Below the pieces are notes generated by a model, which did no database searches, had not been told where the DNA came from, and was given only the letters and a program-made list of their open reading frames with translations. Of a stretch of 8,530 nt of DNA, positions 6,461-8,530 are shown piece after piece. The stretch spans positions 1 to 8,530 of the forward strand of contig JAJDDH010000375.1 of NCBI GenBank assembly GCA_029260415.1, in the 5' to 3' direction. The position numbers were made by a program, and so were the translations under genes. Source of the stretch: Phycisphaerales bacterium. GTDB taxonomy: Bacteria > Planctomycetota > Phycisphaerae > Phycisphaerales > UBA1924. The stretch's first letter is position 1. Every line of letters starts with the position of its first letter.

Positions 6461-7731
6461 CGTGCGGGCTCCGCCTCGAGCTGGGGTGAGGGACCACCCT
6501 GCACGGCGGGGCGGGCATTCTCGGGCAGGTTCTCAAGTGACATGGCTCGCACACGGGGCAGCGCCTGACGGATCGTCAGTGCGAGCGCCACACGCCTATC
6601 GAGCAGTGAACGCACGAGCCTGAAGAGCTTGTCTGGGTCGATCGCCTCGTCGGGCGAGATGATCACGCCCTCGAGGCCGAAGTGGGACATGAGACCCTCG
6701 AACTTGCCCTGATAGCTGACGCACGCGACGGGGGCGCCCCGACCGAGCGACGCGATCGCAAAGTGCATCCGTCCGGTGAGCACCGCGTCCACCCGATCTG
6801 CAACAGCCTTGAGCCGTCCGGGTGACTGTCGCCCGGGAACACACTCGACACGTTCGTCGTCGATCTCGTCTCGCAGCGCGTCAAGGAGTTCAAGCCCCTG
6901 TGTCAGGTCGCTGGTCTCGCTGCGGTAGTCGTGGGGGATCATGAGCAATGCGATCGAATCGTCTTCACGGGCGAGCCTTGCCAGGGTGCTGGCGTAGCTC
7001 TCAAGGAGTCGGGCGCGGTCATCCTCACGATCGGGGGTGAGTACCTGGCGGTTGAAGTTCACGCCAAGCACAACACGCCCAGCGCTGTGCTGGCGATCGA
7101 TCCAGTCGATGGTCGGGCGCAGATCGTCGGTGATCGTGCCCGGCTGGAGCAGGAACGCGGCGTCGGCCACCACACGCGGCGTGCGTCCAGAAGCAGCCTT
7201 CATCCGTTCCCCGGAGACCGGGTCGCGCGCACACAGGCGGACGCGGTGGCTCATCGTTCTGAGCATCCACGCCGTCGAAGGGTGGGCGTTGTCCTTGTAG
7301 CTGGACCCGAGCAGTGTCGAGACGCTGCCTGCACGGGCAGCGAGATCGGCCATGAGTAGGAGCTGCACAGAGTTCTGTGGGCTGTAGTGCCCGTCTACAC
7401 AGTCGGCGCCCACAACGAAGACTCGCTCGTGCCGGTGAGCCTGGCGGATGAACCAGAGCAGACGCCTGACGCCCCCCCGAGGAACCGCGAGCTGTTCATC
7501 CACATGCTCGACGCTGGGCCATGGCTCCTTGCCCTCACGAGCCACGAGTCGCACGGGGGTGTGGCCACCCGCCGCGAGCGCCCCGGCAACGCCCTCCACC
7601 ATCGCTTCGTCGCCCAGGCTCCCCGGACCGGCCGGCGGGACGATCAAACAGCCCGGAGCGTCCGAGCGCGGCAGAATACGCGCCGTCGCGGCGAGCAGTC
7701 GGGCGGCTGTAATGACGAGGCGTTGTTTCAC
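6457..7731 (-). CDS. Polysaccharide pyruvyl transferase family protein
   Basis: A 424-residue member of the family that transfers pyruvate from phosphoenolpyruvate to a sugar as a ketal, giving the glycan negative charge. Seen: PPAGPGSLGDEAMVEG (residues 32-47), the family's N-terminal glycine/Asp-Glu signature; VVGADCVDGHYS (106-117); CARDPVSGERM (167-177), the R-D-x-x-S motif; and GRMHFAIASLGRGAPVACVS (320-339) followed by YQGKFEGL, the C-terminal R-x-H and Y-x-x-K region. There is no signal peptide, consistent with cytosolic action on lipid-linked intermediates. I chose GTG at 7731 because GGAG lies 5 nt upstream and the longer open frame would run into the preceding glycosyltransferase gene. 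It follows that gene by 79 bp and overlaps the flippase by 4 bp. Its GC content looks lower (about 62% in lines I counted) than its neighbours, hinting at separate acquisition. Sugar acceptor unknown. Confidence 0.9.
   Translation of the reverse strand: MKQRLVITAARLLAATARILPRSDAPGCLIVPPAGPGSLGDEAMVEGVAGALAAGGHTPVRLVAREGKEPWPSVEHVDEQLAVPRGGVRRLLWFIRQAHRHERVFVVGADCVDGHYSPQNSVQLLLMADLAARAGSVSTLLGSSYKDNAHPSTAWMLRTMSHRVRLCARDPVSGERMKAASGRTPRVVADAAFLLQPGTITDDLRPTIDWIDRQHSAGRVVLGVNFNRQVLTPDREDDRARLLESYASTLARLAREDDSIALLMIPHDYRSETSDLTQGLELLDALRDEIDDERVECVPGRQSPGRLKAVADRVDAVLTGRMHFAIASLGRGAPVACVSYQGKFEGLMSHFGLEGVIISPDEAIDPDKLFRLVRSLLDRRVALALTIRQALPRVRAMSLENLPENARPAVQGGPSPQLEAEPAR
6469..6472 (-). promoter_or_regulatory. 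Ribosome binding site of the flippase gene
   Basis: GGAG on the minus strand, 8 nt before the GTG at 6460 and inside the end of the pyruvyl transferase coding region. It lies within CGGAGCCCGC, which also precedes the pyruvyl transferase start. Confidence 0.55.
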
Positions 7732-7810
7732 GCGGGCTCCGACTGAACGCGTCGAATGGGCGGGCGGGGAATCCGCCGAGCGCGTGGATCGTAGGTCGGC
7801 GCGCCGGGGA
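7732..7810 (-). other. 79-bp intergenic gap between GT2 and pyruvyl transferase genes
   Basis: It contains the GGAG ribosome site (7740-7737) for the GTG start at 7731 and a small GGCGG/CCGCC inverted repeat (7763-7777) with a 5-nt loop. No T-run follows the repeat on either strand, so it is not a convincing terminator. I see no clear promoter, and read-through from the GT2 gene is the simplest reading. Confidence 0.5.
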
Positions 7811-8530
7811 CTACGCCGCCTTACGAGAGGCGCTTGTCGAGGTTCGCGCGACCTTGGCGGGCGATGAGGCCTCGGTGTGCCCGCGCATCGCCCCGATCGC
7901 CGCAATCACTGGCAGGCCCAGCAGATACCGGACCCGACCCAGGCGGAGGTTGCTCAGCAGCGTCCGCTTGTAGACGTCCATCGCCAGCCCGGGGAACCCG
8001 TGCTTGGCCAGGTACAGCGAGCTGGGGCGGGTGGTGGCCGTCACCCAGGCGGTCCGCTGCGCCGCGCGGGTCGCGAGCGAGCCGTAGTCACCCAGGGCCA
8101 GGCGCTCGAGCAGGTACCGGCAGCTCTTGTAGACGCTCCTGGGGTTCTGGCTGATCCCGGTGTGGGCGCACGAGCGGGGGCGGTACTGGGCGTAGATGGG
8201 GTTGTCGTAGAGCACGAACCCGGGCTTCTCGCCCAGCTTGAGGTACAGGTCGATGTCCTCGCCCAGGTGGCGGTGGGGGAAGAACCCGCCCACCTCGTCG
8301 AGCATGTCTTTGCGCACCGCGACGCCCGAGCCGGGCAGGTAGACGGGCGTCTTCCAGCAGTCGAGCAGGTCGCGGTAGTACGACGCCCCGCCCTCGGGCA
8401 CGCCCGAGACGTCGATCTCCGACGGGTCCTCGAAGAACGGCGTCGGGCCCGCGATGAGCGCGGGGTTCTCAAAGCGCTCGATCGCCTCGCGCACGCGGGC
8501 GATGGTCCAGGGCAGGAGGATGTCGTCCGA
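7811..8530 (-). CDS. Family 2 glycosyltransferase (GT-A fold), 5' end outside the window
   Basis: The open frame enters at the right edge and gives 239 residues to a TAG at 7813-7811, so the N-terminal nucleotide-binding part (probably ~90-100 residues) is missing. The first residues seen, SDDILLPWTIARV, are the Asp-rich metal-binding segment of GT2 enzymes and what follows it. Next come LPGSGVAVRKDMLDEVGGF (visible residues 65-83), the usual acceptor-side strand, and LGEDIDLYLKLGE (89-101), the E-D catalytic-base motif with Asp92. YAQYRPRSCAHTG (113-125) matches the region where GT2 proteins carry Y-R-x-H. A hydrophobic stretch at about 203-216 could be a membrane-associated helix; the tail is Ser/Ala/Lys/Arg-rich. 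An internal GTG at 8494 is not a plausible start because it would remove the metal-binding aspartates. Linkage and donor are unknown. Confidence 0.9.
   Translation of the reverse strand, partial: SDDILLPWTIARVREAIERFENPALIAGPTPFFEDPSEIDVSGVPEGGASYYRDLLDCWKTPVYLPGSGVAVRKDMLDEVGGFFPHRHLGEDIDLYLKLGEKPGFVLYDNPIYAQYRPRSCAHTGISQNPRSVYKSCRYLLERLALGDYGSLATRAAQRTAWVTATTRPSSLYLAKHGFPGLAMDVYKRTLLSNLRLGRVRYLLGLPVIAAIGAMRGHTEASSPAKVARTSTSASRKAA

Noticed and set aside
4238..6568. A 776-codon plus-strand open frame spanning the end of one glycosyltransferase gene and the whole flippase gene
   Set aside because: It lies antisense to the flippase, is made almost wholly of Arg, Gly, Ala, Asp, Glu, Gln and His as expected for a high-GC shadow frame, and shows no domain. 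The minus-strand protein has clear membrane segments and family motifs.
943..6759. Six copies of GCGATCGC (943, 1335, 2838, 5469, 6144, 6752), the same octamer as the cyanobacterial HIP1 repeat
   Set aside because: Base composition alone predicts well under one copy, but four of the six are simply Ala-Ile-Ala written GCG-ATC-GCn and one is Gly-Asp-Arg. Codon choice explains most of them. A genome-wide count against a codon-shuffled control would settle it.
7763..7777. GGCGG/CCGCC hairpin between the GT2 and pyruvyl transferase genes as a terminator
   Set aside because: The stem is only 5 bp and no T-run follows it on either strand.
7732..7905. Longer pyruvyl transferase N-terminus starting at 7905
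   Set aside because: The extra 58 residues are Arg/Pro/Ser-rich without similarity to the family, and they overlap the end of the GT2 gene. GTG at 7731 has a ribosome site and gives a normal length.

Overview
This is a GC-rich window (roughly 70% by eye) packed with genes for building and exporting a surface or extracellular polysaccharide. It encodes seven proteins with almost no non-coding DNA. I see no rRNA, tRNA, CRISPR array, transposase or phage gene. The composition, and the mix of nucleotide-sugar enzymes, glycosyltransferases, a flippase and a pyruvyl transferase, fit a free-living Gram-negative-type bacterium. My tentative guess is Planctomycetota (Phycisphaerae-like), from overall protein style only; no marker gene here fixes the taxonomy.

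Layout, left to right. (1) Minus-strand pair: a GT4 glycosyltransferase (1346-2539) followed 44 bp downstream by a WbpA-type UDP-GlcNAc 6-dehydrogenase (1301 down to the left edge, missing only its last few residues). (2) A 222-bp divergent intergenic region (2540-2761) with several GC hairpins, two of which end directly at the Shine-Dalgarno sites of the two divergent genes. (3) Plus-strand pair: a UDP-glucuronate 4-epimerase-like SDR enzyme (2762-3721) and, 16 bp on, an unusual GT-B glycosyltransferase (3738-4949, TTG start). (4) Minus-strand trio read from the right edge: a family 2 glycosyltransferase (8530 to 7811, N-terminus outside the window), a polysaccharide pyruvyl transferase (7731-6457, GTG start) and a Wzx-type flippase (6460-4946, GTG start). 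The last two overlap in a GTGA. The flippase and the plus-strand glycosyltransferase converge and share the palindrome CTAG for both stop codons.

Inferred teamwork: the dehydrogenase makes a UDP-HexNAc uronic acid; the epimerase inverts C4 of that or a related uronic acid; three glycosyltransferases add sugars to a lipid-linked repeat unit; the pyruvyl transferase adds an acidic ketal; and the flippase moves the unit across the inner membrane. The product would be an acidic glycan. No initiating phosphoglycosyl transferase, Wzy polymerase, or Wza/Wzc export protein lies in the window, so the locus probably continues on one or both sides. I found no clearly new system. The points most worth a second look are the SD-abutting hairpins, the glycosyltransferase lacking the E-x7-E glutamates, the lower-GC pyruvyl transferase gene, and a possible leaderless start for the dehydrogenase.
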